From: Bacillota bacterium
GTDB lineage: Bacteria; Bacillota; Clostridia; Acetivibrionales; DSM-1351
DNA length: 53,428 bases
Direction of reading: 5' to 3'
Assembly (NCBI GenBank): GCA_023415305.1
Contig: JAEZKZ010000027.1
Span: 1-53,428, forward strand
The notes beneath the pieces are model-generated. The model saw nothing but the letters and a program-made list of their open reading frames with translations. It made no database searches and had not been told where the DNA came from. Shown piece by piece: positions 1 to 7,476 of this stretch (within the stretch, counting starts at the first letter, position 1; each line of letters opens with the position of its first letter). Made by a program: the position numbers and the translations under genes.

Positions 1-407
1 AGGCCGGAGTACGCGAAACTTATCGTATTGTCGGAATGTATCAGATGAAAGCAGATGATATATTGAATCCAAAGCCATTTAAGGACACTATTGCAAAGGG
101 AACTCACGTAATAGATATTCACAAGCCCGATAGCATAGCACAAGACTGCATTAGTTTAAAGCAAGAGTACAATATACCCTATGGTGTACTTGTCCCTGTA
201 AACAGTAAGAATCTAATTACTGCCGGGCGCACCATATGTTCCGATAACTCTGCTTTTGGTTCACTTCGAGTTATGGCAACCTGTATGGCAATGGGTCAGG
301 CGGCTGGTACAGCTGCAGCTATTAGTTTACAGAATAACTGTTCCATGTGCGAAATGGACACTGAGCTTCTGGTAAAAAAATTGAGAGAACAGGGCGCCAT
401 CGTTTAA
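1..407 (+). CDS. FAD-dependent oxidoreductase, C-terminal part (cut by window edge)
   Basis: The reading frame is open from position 3 to a TAA at 405-407, so this is the C-terminal 134 residues of a gene that begins outside the window; the internal ATG at 36 is not the start. The visible part aligns by eye with the C-terminal third of the next gene: GVRET near the start, VIDIHKP against VDIHNP, a LITAGR-type segment, and RVMATCMAMGQAAGTAAA, the usual C-terminal FAD-binding segment of FAD_oxidored (PF12831-type) flavoproteins. In that family the C-terminal helix closes the FAD site. The substrate is unknown. The two genes are tandem paralogues about 100 nt apart and probably co-transcribed, which suggests two redox steps in one pathway or a heteromer. 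Confidence 0.85.
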   Translation, partial: AGVRETYRIVGMYQMKADDILNPKPFKDTIAKGTHVIDIHKPDSIAQDCISLKQEYNIPYGVLVPVNSKNLITAGRTICSDNSAFGSLRVMATCMAMGQAAGTAAAISLQNNCSMCEMDTELLVKKLREQGAIV

Positions 408-506
408 TTGTGGAGAAGGAATTATAGCGGTTCAGATCGTTCCATGTGGAGAGTGCAAATTTTGAAAAACCAGCAGATATTGGATGTGACAAAAAAGGAG
501 AGTACT

Positions 507-1811
507 ATGCAACAAATAAAATATTCAAAAAACTTAACGGCTATAAAACATTATGATGTAATTGTAGCCGGAGGCGGACCAGCCGGTATATGTGCTGCAG
601 TCGCTGCTGCTCGCGAAGGCGTATCAGTTGCATTGGTTGAAAGATATGGTGTATTGGGTGGAAATATCACGGTTGGGCATGTTGGACCCATTTTAGGTGA
701 GGTTGCTCCCGGCGGTATGCGTGATGAACTGATGGGGCTTCTGGGTGTTCCCAATAACGATATACTTGGTGTAGTTGGACTGGCTCACGATGCTGAAAGA
801 GCAAGATATGTACTGACAAACTTCGTAAATGACGCAGGTGTTGAGGTTTATCTTCAATCCCCTATATCAGATGTAATTATGAAGGAGAATAAGGTACGTG
901 GACTCGTCATCACCGGCAAACAGGGAATGTATGTCCTTACTGCTGAAGTAATAATTGATGCAACAGGAGATGGTGATGTAGCATTCTTTTCCGGAGCACA
1001 ATTTGAAATAGGAAGAGAAGAAGGCGGACTTATGCAGCCTACAACACTGGAGTTTACTATTTCAGGTGTAGATGAGAGCCGCGCTATCACTTGTATCGGT
1101 GAGGTGGATGATGTTAAGCTGGGAGATGAGAAATTTCTCGATTACACTGCCAGATGTGTTAAGGAAGGGCTGTTACCAGAGGTAATGACATCGGTCCGCC
1201 TGCATCGTACCGTAACTCCGGGGGAAAGACGTGTAAATACAACACAAGCAAATGGGATAGACGCTACAAAAGTAAATGATCTCATGAAAGCAGAGGTAAT
1301 TCTAAGAAATCAAATATATCAGTTAGTTGATTTCCTACAAAAACATGTCCCAGGCTTTGAAGCGTGCTATGTCACTTCAAGCGCCGAAACACTAGGAGTA
1401 CGTGAAACACGTAGATTTATTGGAGAATACATTCTTAAAGATGAGGACTTGGCTGAAGGTAGAAAGTTTGATGATGCAATTGTGCATAATGCAAATTTTA
1501 TCGTAGATATACACAATCCTGAAGGCGGGGGACAAGCAGAAGGAGTTCCGGAAGAGGTAAAACCTTATGATATACCGTATAGATGCTTTATACCGCTTAA
1601 AATAGAAAATCTCATACTGGCAGGAAGATGTATTTCCGGGACTCATAGAGCCCATGCCTCATACCGGGTTATGACAATATGCATGGCAATGGGGCAGGGA
1701 ACCGGTGTAGCAGCAGCTTTAGCTGCAAAAGGTAATATTGCTCCAAGAGAGTTATCTCCGGCACTGGTTCGTGACAGACTTATTGATCTTGGGGTTAAGC
1801 TGGAGGATTAG
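507..1811 (+). CDS. FAD-dependent oxidoreductase (FAD_oxidored type)
   Basis: A 434-residue soluble flavoprotein. The N terminus has a Rossmann fold with GGGPAG at residues 22-27, followed by an acidic strand end (VALVE), the classic FAD ADP-binding motif. The middle has IIDATGDGDVAFFSGA, the second FAD-contact motif of this family, and the C terminus has the LAGRCISG and MAMGQGTGVAAA segments. I chose the ATG at 507 because AAGGAG at 495-500 sits six bases upstream; the frame is open back to a TTG at 408, but that has no SD. The partial gene upstream is a paralogue. Family members oxidise or dehydrogenate small polyols, hydroxy acids or related compounds, but this substrate cannot be read from sequence. 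Neighbouring zinc dehydrogenases suggest a shared polyol or sugar oxidation route. Confidence 0.85.
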   Translation: MQQIKYSKNLTAIKHYDVIVAGGGPAGICAAVAAAREGVSVALVERYGVLGGNITVGHVGPILGEVAPGGMRDELMGLLGVPNNDILGVVGLAHDAERARYVLTNFVNDAGVEVYLQSPISDVIMKENKVRGLVITGKQGMYVLTAEVIIDATGDGDVAFFSGAQFEIGREEGGLMQPTTLEFTISGVDESRAITCIGEVDDVKLGDEKFLDYTARCVKEGLLPEVMTSVRLHRTVTPGERRVNTTQANGIDATKVNDLMKAEVILRNQIYQLVDFLQKHVPGFEACYVTSSAETLGVRETRRFIGEYILKDEDLAEGRKFDDAIVHNANFIVDIHNPEGGGQAEGVPEEVKPYDIPYRCFIPLKIENLILAGRCISGTHRAHASYRVMTICMAMGQGTGVAAALAAKGNIAPRELSPALVRDRLIDLGVKLED

Positions 1812-1891
1812 TTAGCCTAAGCAAAAAATGTTTTTAATCCTGGATAACTATATAGGTTATTAATCCTAACAAACATAAAGGGGGGTATATA

Positions 1892-2902
1892 GTGAAAGCT
1901 TTTTTTATTGGAAAACCCAATTTGGGTATAGTGCGGGATGCGGAAATACCTGTTCCGGCTGATGATGAGGTGCTGCTTGAGGTTAAGGCCGCTGGTGTTT
2001 GTGGTACTGACGTGCACATATATAAGGGTGAATATTTTGGGAGCTACCCAAGAATTCCGGGACATGAGTTTTCTGGAATAGTAGCAGGCGTTGGGAAAGC
2101 AGTTACAAAGTTTAAGGTTGGACAGCACGTTGCAGCAGACCCAAACATATTCTGTGAGGCGTGTGATTCTTGTAAGGAAAATCGTCAGAATTTTTGTATA
2201 GACATGCAGGCTGTTGGCGTTACAAGACATGGTGCGTTTGCCCAGTATATGACTGTACCAGAGCGTTGTGTATTTGATACATCTGGACTATCCTTCACTG
2301 AGGCCTCAATGGTGGAACCTCTATCCTGTGTGGTTTATGGGCAAGAAAAGGCAGGTATACCCTTAGGAGCTTCAGTGCTTATATTTGGGGCTGGTCCAAT
2401 AGGACTTATGCATTCTCAGCTGGCTGCTATGAATGGTGCGGCAAGTGTCACTGTTGTTGATCTCTTTGAGGATAAGCTTGCTTTAGCAAAAAAACTCGGA
2501 GCTGACCACACCTACACATCAGCAGAATTTGAAAAGCTTGGGTTGGTTAATTCCTTTGAAGTTGTTATTGATTGTACCGGTGTACCAAGAGTTATTGAGG
2601 GTGAAATAAAATATGTAAAGGATTCGGGTACAATGCTCCTCTTTGGTGTATGTCCTGACAATAGTACAATAACAATAAATCCTTATGAAATTTTCAAACG
2701 TGAACTAAAAATTTGTTCAAGCTTTGCACTTAAAAAGACTTTTGGAAAAGCAGTTGCGCTCGCTAAAAGTGGCAAGATTAATTTGTTAGACCTTGTAGAT
2801 AAGAAGCTCTTATTGGATGATGCACCGAAACTTTTTGAGGATATAATATCAGGCAATTCAGGACTTAAAACTATTTTTTACCCTAATGGAATTGAAATAT
2901 AG
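1892..2902 (+). CDS. Zinc-dependent alcohol/polyol dehydrogenase (MDR family)
   Basis: A 336-residue medium-chain dehydrogenase/reductase. Catalytic zinc ligands are visible as C37 (VCGTD) and H58-E59 (GHEF). A structural zinc loop is present at C88, C91, C94 and C102. The NAD-binding Rossmann motif GAGPIG follows in the middle of the protein. The start is a GTG at 1892 with AAAGGGGGG at 1877-1885. The family oxidises secondary alcohols of polyols, threonine or sugars with NAD(P)+ (sorbitol, threonine and galactitol dehydrogenases are relatives), and the sequence does not decide among them. It lies 80 nt after the flavoprotein gene, in the same direction, and a paralogue lies at 4297-5319. 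Confidence 0.9.
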   Translation: MKAFFIGKPNLGIVRDAEIPVPADDEVLLEVKAAGVCGTDVHIYKGEYFGSYPRIPGHEFSGIVAGVGKAVTKFKVGQHVAADPNIFCEACDSCKENRQNFCIDMQAVGVTRHGAFAQYMTVPERCVFDTSGLSFTEASMVEPLSCVVYGQEKAGIPLGASVLIFGAGPIGLMHSQLAAMNGAASVTVVDLFEDKLALAKKLGADHTYTSAEFEKLGLVNSFEVVIDCTGVPRVIEGEIKYVKDSGTMLLFGVCPDNSTITINPYEIFKRELKICSSFALKKTFGKAVALAKSGKINLLDLVDKKLLLDDAPKLFEDIISGNSGLKTIFYPNGIEI

Positions 2903-2987
2903 TATTTTTAACCTCCTTTATTCGCCTTATAGCGGTAAAGGATATATGTTTTAATTACATTCTGTGGGCGCTATGCGGCTCAAAGCC

Positions 2988-3030
2988 ACTAACGTGTCAA
3001 AGCCACTTACAGTGGCTTTGACACGTTAGT
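2988..3030. repeat. Perfect 20-bp inverted repeat (hairpin), with adjacent direct repeat
   Basis: Arms 2988-3007 and 3011-3030 are exact reverse complements separated by a 3-nt TAC loop. The 10-mer CAAAGCCACT in the left arm also occurs just outside it at 2981-2990, giving a direct repeat. No T-run follows, so it is not a classical intrinsic terminator. It could be a mobile-element end, a REP/MITE-like unit or an mRNA-stabilising stem. Confidence 0.8.
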
Positions 3031-3086
3031 TTGAATACAAAATATACTGATTTAGGCATACAAATAAGAGCCAAACTATGGTGTTA

Positions 3087-3117
3087 AGCACAGCGAAAGG
3101 AATGATAGTTAATATGA
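3087..3117 (+). repeat. 31-nt duplicated leader, copy 1 (SD and start codon of nucleoside hydrolase)
   Basis: This 31-nt stretch, running from AGCACAGCG through GAAAGGA to AATATGA, is identical to 4270-4300. Both copies end inside the first codons of a gene, so both genes share one SD and start environment. Homology continues three more bases left with a single mismatch. The surrounding DNA differs, which suggests a small duplication, possibly linked to the transposase remnant between the copies. Confidence 0.85.
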
Positions 3118-4031
3118 ACAAAACAAATATTATTATTGACACCGATATAGGGGATGATATTGATGATGCATTGGCCATTGCTTTTGCTCTGGAGTCCCCT
3201 GAGCTTGAGATTAAAGGCATAACCACTGTATACAAAAATGTTGTTGCCAGAGCAAAACTGGCAGCAAGGATGCTCAAAATTTATGGGCACGAAGAAATTC
3301 CCGTATTTGCCGGTCTTGGAAGCCCTATAATAAATAAAGTTGATCTTAATGAAAAACCATGCCAGTATACTGAAGATGAGGATGGAGAAGAAAATAATTT
3401 CAGCAGGAAAGGAATTGACTTCATAATAGATACCGTTATGAAGTCAGATTCCGATATAACCCTGGTACCAATTGGTCCTTTAACAAATATTGCAGTAGCT
3501 ATCCTAAAAGAACCAGAACTAAAAAATAAAGTTAAAGAAATTGTTATGATGGGCGGATGCTTTTATAACCACTATAATGAGTGGAACATAAGATGTGATC
3601 CTGAAGCTGCAAGGGTTGTATTTGAATCAGGAATACCTATTAAGGCAGTTGGTTTGGATGTTACCTTTTATTGCAGCCTTACTGAAGAAGATGTCAAAAG
3701 GATTGAAACTAACGGAAAGCAGTCAGCAAAGTATCTTTTTGAGCTTATCAGACGTTGGAGACAAGGCACTGACAATTGCCCGATGTTACATGATCCTCTA
3801 GCTATTTGTGCCATATTTGATGACAGATTACTGGAAATACATCAGGAGGAAATAGTTGTTGAAACCCATGGTGCATTTACGAGAGGGGCAACTTATAATA
3901 AAAGCGGGCTGTGGAGAGCAAATGCAAACCAATCAGTCATTAGGGTAGCAAAAAAGGTGGACTCAGAAGGGTTCAGAGAGTTGTTTATGAACAGACTCCT
4001 ACAAACCCCTGCGACTGAAGGTACTGTATAG
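3114..4031 (+). CDS. Inosine/uridine-preferring nucleoside hydrolase family protein
   Basis: A 305-residue cytoplasmic protein of the IU_nuc_hydro family, which cleaves the N-glycosidic bond of ribonucleosides to base and ribose. The N terminus has the calcium-binding aspartate cluster DTDIGDDIDDAL at residues 9-20. The middle has VPIGPLTNIAVA and the EIVMMGG strand, and the C-terminal HDPLA carries the last aspartate ligand; all are hallmarks of the fold. I chose the ATG at 3114 because GAAAGGA lies 12 nt upstream and the conserved strand begins at once; in-frame ATGs at 3102 and 3078 are less well placed. Together with the PfkB kinase at 5351 it could form a nucleoside or ribose salvage pair, but relatives also act on other N-glycosides. 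Confidence 0.9.
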   Translation: MNKTNIIIDTDIGDDIDDALAIAFALESPELEIKGITTVYKNVVARAKLAARMLKIYGHEEIPVFAGLGSPIINKVDLNEKPCQYTEDEDGEENNFSRKGIDFIIDTVMKSDSDITLVPIGPLTNIAVAILKEPELKNKVKEIVMMGGCFYNHYNEWNIRCDPEAARVVFESGIPIKAVGLDVTFYCSLTEEDVKRIETNGKQSAKYLFELIRRWRQGTDNCPMLHDPLAICAIFDDRLLEIHQEEIVVETHGAFTRGATYNKSGLWRANANQSVIRVAKKVDSEGFRELFMNRLLQTPATEGTV

Positions 4032-4080
4032 CATATTCAATACTTGCCTGAGTGCCAGAAATTTTTCGGTTTTTACTGTT

Positions 4081-4268
4081 TTATAGGTATCCTTCATATA
4101 AAGAAGAATTAAATGCTTCATTCTTTTTGAGCATGTTGTAAACACAGGTTAGAAGCATTCCTGCTATGGCAATAATGGCCATATAAGCTTGATTTGTGGT
4201 TCAAACTTGGTAGTAAGTAAATCGATTGTAGTATCAAGCTGGTCAATACAATTTTCAATTTGTGCCTT
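4081..4268 (-). pseudogene. Decayed IS110/IS1111-type transposase remnant
   Basis: On the minus strand, 4081-4194 encodes MAIIAIAGMLLTCVYNMLKK followed by a short tail and TAA. This is the C-terminal segment of Transposase_20 (IS110/IS1111) proteins, where AIIAIARMLLTAIYNMLK is typical. Farther 5' on the same strand, in another frame up to about 4268, is a charged helix (LKAQIENCIDQLDTTIDLL) resembling the coiled coil that precedes the C-terminal domain. The Pro-Gly-(I/V)-Gly core and the rest are missing and a frame change falls near 4195-4200, so this is an internally deleted fossil. It sits between the two copies of the 31-nt repeat. Recognition is from memory of the family, without a search. 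Confidence 0.7.
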
Positions 4269-4269
4269 G

Positions 4270-4300
4270 AGCACAGCGAAAGGAATGATAGTTAATATGA
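4270..4300 (+). repeat. 31-nt duplicated leader, copy 2 (SD and start codon of second dehydrogenase)
   Basis: Identical to 3087-3117. It supplies AAAGGA and the ATG at 4297 for the dehydrogenase, and it directly abuts the transposase remnant. Confidence 0.85.
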
Positions 4301-5319
4301 TACGTGCAATAATGACAAAGCCTGGAGAGATTATATTTGAGGATGTACAGCTTCCAGTTGTAGAAGATAATAAAGTATTAATTAAAATGGCAAGGATAGG
4401 TGTGTGTGGCTCAGACACCCATGTGTACCACGGAAAACATCCATATACTTCATATCCGGTTGTTCAAGGACATGAAGTAACAGCTGTTGTAGAAAAATGC
4501 GGTGATGGAGTTGTGGATTTTGCTCCAGGGGACAGAGTAACTGTTCAGCCCCAAGTATTCTGTGGTAAGTGCGCAATGTGTAGAGAAGGGGATTACCATA
4601 TCTGTGATAGCCTGAAAGTAATGGGATTTCAAACAGAAGGTATGGCACAGGAATACTTTCTTGTAGACCAATCAAAGCTTATACACATACCAGCTGAGCT
4701 TGATCTTGACTCTGGTGCACTAATAGAGCCTGTTGCAGTTGGTGTTCATGCAGTAAGGAGATTAGGAAATGTCAAAGGCAAAAAAGTACTGGTATTTGGT
4801 GCGGGTCCTATTGGAAACCTTACAGCTCAGGCTGCAAAAGCAATGGGTGCGGAAAGTGTTATGATAACTGATTTAAGTGATTACAGACTTCAAAAGGCCG
4901 CTGAGTGTAACATAGATTTCTGTGTCAATACTGCAAAGGAAGATTTGAAGGAAGCAGTTTTAAAGAATTTTGGTGAAGATGGCGCAGATGCAATATTTGA
5001 ATGTATTGGTATTCAACCTACAATGGATCAGGCTGTATCTATAGCTAGAAAAGGCACTACTATAATGGTGGTGGGAGTATTTGGTGATATACCTAGAGTA
5101 GATCTTGGGCTTGTACAGGACAGAGAGCTTACTTTGAGAGGTACTCTCATGTATAAACGAGAAGATTTTGATGATGCAATAGAGTATATTGCTAATGGAA
5201 AGATTAAGGTGATGCCACTTATATCACGGCATTTTGCATTTAAGGATTATCTCAAGGCGTATGAATTTATAGAAGAATCTAAAGATTTAGCTATGAAAAT
5301 TTTAATCGATATATTCTAA
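4297..5319 (+). CDS. Zinc-dependent polyol dehydrogenase (L-iditol/sorbitol dehydrogenase-like MDR)
   Basis: A 340-residue medium-chain dehydrogenase. Catalytic zinc ligands are C37 (CGSD) and H59-E60 (GHEV), and the structural zinc loop is C89, C92, C95, C103. FGAGPIG marks the NAD-binding domain. The frame is open upstream to 4189, but that stretch is transposase remnant; the ATG at 4297 begins the conserved domain and carries the repeated AAAGGA SD. In the sorbitol dehydrogenase-like branch, NAD+-dependent oxidation of a polyol to a ketose is usual, and the next gene is a sugar kinase 31 nt downstream, so oxidation followed by phosphorylation is a sensible inference. The exact polyol is unknown. 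It is paralogous to 1892-2902 but not a recent duplicate. Confidence 0.9.
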   Translation: MIRAIMTKPGEIIFEDVQLPVVEDNKVLIKMARIGVCGSDTHVYHGKHPYTSYPVVQGHEVTAVVEKCGDGVVDFAPGDRVTVQPQVFCGKCAMCREGDYHICDSLKVMGFQTEGMAQEYFLVDQSKLIHIPAELDLDSGALIEPVAVGVHAVRRLGNVKGKKVLVFGAGPIGNLTAQAAKAMGAESVMITDLSDYRLQKAAECNIDFCVNTAKEDLKEAVLKNFGEDGADAIFECIGIQPTMDQAVSIARKGTTIMVVGVFGDIPRVDLGLVQDRELTLRGTLMYKREDFDDAIEYIANGKIKVMPLISRHFAFKDYLKAYEFIEESKDLAMKILIDIF

Positions 5320-5350
5320 AAAATAATAATTATTGAAAGTTGGGTGAATT

Positions 5351-6316
5351 ATGATTGACGTTGTAGCTCTTGGAGAGCTTCTTATAGATTTTACACCGAT
5401 TTGTTCCGACGATGCTTCAGTCAGACGTTTTGAACAGAATCCAGGTGGGGCTCCGGCTAATGTACTGGCTGTGTTGTCTAAATTTGGAGCTAAATGTGCT
5501 TTTATAGGCAAGGTAGGAAACGATGTGTTCGGGGAGTTTTTAAGGAAGCAGCTTTTAGATCTCTCAATAGATTGCAGAAATCTTATTACAGATACAAATC
5601 ATAATACAACCTTGGCCTTTGTTACCTTGGACGATAAGGGAGACAGAAGCTTCAGCTTTTATAGAAATCATGGTGCTGATACGCGTCTTTCAGAAGAAGA
5701 AATTGACTTAGACCTTATAAAGGATTGTAGAATATTTCATTTTGGAACGTTATCAATGACTCATGAGCCTTCACTTTCGGCAACAATAAAAGCTGTTGAG
5801 TATGCCAGGTCGTGTGGAAAGATTATATCCTTTGACCCAAATTACAGGGCACTTTTATGGAAGGATAAGGACAGTGCAGTAAAAGCAATGAAAGCTGGGC
5901 TAAAGTATGCTGATATCGCCAAGCTTTCTCTTGAGGAAGCGCAAATGGTCACAGGGAAAACACGGCCTGAGGATTGCTTGAAAGAGCTCCTTAATTATAA
6001 GCTTAGCTTTGTAGCCATAACAATGGGGCCTCAAGGTTGTGTTTACGCGACAGAGAAGTACATGGGTACTTTTCCGGAGTATCCGGCTGATGTTGTGGAC
6101 ACAACAGGTGCGGGAGATAATTTCTGGGGAACCCTTATATTCGGACTTTTAAACCATGGAACAGATTTTGATAAAATATCAGAGAAAAAACTTTCTGAAA
6201 TTGTTTTAATGGCGAATATTGCCGCTGCAATGAGTACAGAGAAAAAAGGTGCAATTCCCTCAATTCCCGATTTTTCCAGGGTCAGGGAAGCCTTCGAAGA
6301 AATTAATAGTAAATAA
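5351..6316 (+). CDS. PfkB-family carbohydrate kinase (fructokinase-like)
   Basis: A 321-residue ribokinase-fold enzyme transferring the gamma-phosphate of ATP to a sugar. Signature 1 is at residues 31-39 (GGAPANVLA). Signature 2 is DTTGAGD ending at D256, the catalytic base; the following NFWG is typical of the fructokinase branch. Length is normal for the family. The start is ATG 5351 with a weak GGGTGA SD. It is 31 nt after the polyol dehydrogenase, so it probably phosphorylates the ketose made by that enzyme, or alternatively a sugar released by the nucleoside hydrolase. It is the last gene of the block, and a hairpin follows. Confidence 0.9.
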   Translation: MIDVVALGELLIDFTPICSDDASVRRFEQNPGGAPANVLAVLSKFGAKCAFIGKVGNDVFGEFLRKQLLDLSIDCRNLITDTNHNTTLAFVTLDDKGDRSFSFYRNHGADTRLSEEEIDLDLIKDCRIFHFGTLSMTHEPSLSATIKAVEYARSCGKIISFDPNYRALLWKDKDSAVKAMKAGLKYADIAKLSLEEAQMVTGKTRPEDCLKELLNYKLSFVAITMGPQGCVYATEKYMGTFPEYPADVVDTTGAGDNFWGTLIFGLLNHGTDFDKISEKKLSEIVLMANIAAAMSTEKKGAIPSIPDFSRVREAFEEINSK

Positions 6317-6318
6317 CA

Positions 6319-6373
6319 AATACCCTGTTCAGGCTGATATATAAGCTAGGCTTATTAGACTGAACAGGGTATT
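6319..6373 (+). terminator. Long two-tier hairpin after the kinase gene
   Basis: Outer arms 6319-6332 and 6360-6373 are a perfect 14-bp inverted repeat (AATACCCTGTTCAG). A second stem, ATAAGC/GCTTAT at 6341-6346 and 6350-6355, lies inside. It begins 2 nt after the stop codon, so an end-of-operon role is likely, but only short T stretches follow, so termination efficiency is uncertain. Confidence 0.55.
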
Positions 6374-6787
6374 ACTGTTATGGCATTTCATCCTCCTTTG
6401 TGCGAATAGTTGCGATTCTTGGATCTGTGCAAATCAGGTGCAGTGCTTTAAGACTGTTTGCAATGATTATTCTGGCTAAACCCTTCTCAAGCCACTTCCC
6501 TTTGTAAATATTATAGATATTTTATGTACTAGAGATCCTCATAATGCTCGAGGTCTTTTTTTATTTTATCTGTTGCTGAAATTACCTTTAACTAACCTGT
6601 GAAATATGTGAATCTTTATTATTTCTTTCGCAAACAGGTTACATAATCTATTGTCACATTTTAATGTAATATTCATATAATGTTAATGCTATTGAAGATT
6701 GTAAACCAAAAGACATATTGTAAGTTGGCTGATACTAGCAGCCTACTTATGCGGAACGATAACCTTAGGGTTTATTCTGAGTTTATG

Positions 6788-6816
6788 TTAGACATTATAT
6801 TATGTTCCCCTATATA
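6788..6816 (+). promoter_or_regulatory. Candidate promoter for the thioesterase operon
   Basis: TTAGAC at 6788-6793 and TATATA at 6811-6816 are separated by 17 nt. The AT-rich surroundings and position about 165 nt upstream of the first gene fit, but other -10-like boxes exist nearby (for example TATAAT around 6676). Confidence 0.35.
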
Positions 6817-6891
6817 GCATAATTAATCCTCTTATTTGGATGTACCCGTGCAGTAAAGGTGATTATTTATGTAAACAAAGGTGCCTATTCT

Positions 6892-6921
6892 ATTAATTAT
6901 GAAAGAACGTACATAATTAAT
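6892..6921. promoter_or_regulatory. 10-bp inverted repeat, candidate operator or leader hairpin
   Basis: ATTAATTATG at 6892-6901 and CATAATTAAT at 6912-6921 are exact reverse complements with a 10-nt spacer. They lie between the candidate promoter and the SD of the thioesterase gene. Confidence 0.45.
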
Positions 6922-6979
6922 GCCAACGGATCAATTTTCATTATTAACATAATAGTTAATTTATGAAAGGACGCGGAAT

Positions 6980-7462
6980 ATGACAACAAGAACTACATTC
7001 TTTGTGAAATATTTAGAAATCGATAACATGAAAATTGTGTACCATGTTAATTACCCAAGGTGGTTTGAGGTTGGCAGGACGGATTATTTAAAGAAAGCAG
7101 GCATATCTAATTCACATATTATGCGTCAGGGATTCTATCTTCCTCTTTCCGAAATGCAGTGTAAATTTAAGAGTCCTGCCAAATATGGCGATGAGATAGC
7201 TGTTGCCACATCGATATCATATATGTCTTGCGTAAAGCTAAAGTTTGAATACAGAGTAATAAACAAAAAAAGCGGAAAGCTTTTAGCAGTTGGTTATACA
7301 GTTCATGCTTGGACTGATAAAAATATTACACCACTAAATATTGAAAAAGCAGCACCTGAATTATTTTCAAGCCTTAAGGCATTTTCAGAAAAACCAAGTT
7401 TTTTAGACAATATTGAAACTGTGCACGTTAATGAGTCTTCTGGCAAACATGAGCTTATATAG
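6980..7462 (+). CDS. Acyl-CoA/acyl-ACP thioesterase, 4HBT (hot-dog) family
   Basis: A 160-residue hot-dog protein of the YbgC/4-hydroxybenzoyl-CoA thioesterase type, which hydrolyses thioesters of CoA or carrier protein. The N-terminal active-site region is readable: D15 in EIDNMKIVYHVNYPRWFE, with conserved Y/H/NY and the W-F-E helix. The usual Gly three residues after the Asp (D-x-x-G) is Lys here, a mild departure that may matter for substrate. The start ATG 6980 has GAAAGGA upstream. It opens a three-gene + operon (next gene 14 nt away), opposite an operon with an acyl carrier protein and ketosynthase. A role in releasing or editing the ACP-bound chain is inferred. Confidence 0.85.
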   Translation: MTTRTTFFVKYLEIDNMKIVYHVNYPRWFEVGRTDYLKKAGISNSHIMRQGFYLPLSEMQCKFKSPAKYGDEIAVATSISYMSCVKLKFEYRVINKKSGKLLAVGYTVHAWTDKNITPLNIEKAAPELFSSLKAFSEKPSFLDNIETVHVNESSGKHELI

Positions 7463-7476
7463 TAAAGGAGAGGCAT

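Larger units (their letters stand above)
6374..6979. other. Intergenic region: possible gene fragment, weak terminator, leader of the next operon
   Basis: No intact gene is seen. On the minus strand, 6378-6521 is an open 47-codon stretch ending in TAA with coding-like composition (it includes KGKWLEKGLARIIIANSLKA). It has no start or SD and I do not recognise it, so it may be a decayed gene end. Around 6531-6563 an imperfect AGATCCTC/GAGGTCT stem precedes a T-run, which is a possible terminator. The rest is AT-rich leader DNA with the promoter and inverted repeat listed separately. Confidence 0.4.

Noticed and set aside
408..506. N-terminal extension of the second flavoprotein from TTG 408
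   Set aside because: No SD before 408; AAGGAG is ideally placed for ATG 507, and the extension has no family-like sequence.
1817..2230. Minus-strand 137-codon ORF
   Set aside because: It lies almost wholly inside the zinc dehydrogenase gene on the + strand and has no SD or recognisable motif.
2988..3030. 20-bp hairpin as an intrinsic terminator
   Set aside because: No T-run on the + side (TTGAAT follows); kept as a repeat instead.
3087..4300. 31-nt identical repeat as a two-unit CRISPR
   Set aside because: Only two copies more than 1 kb apart, each containing a gene start; no spacers and no cas genes.
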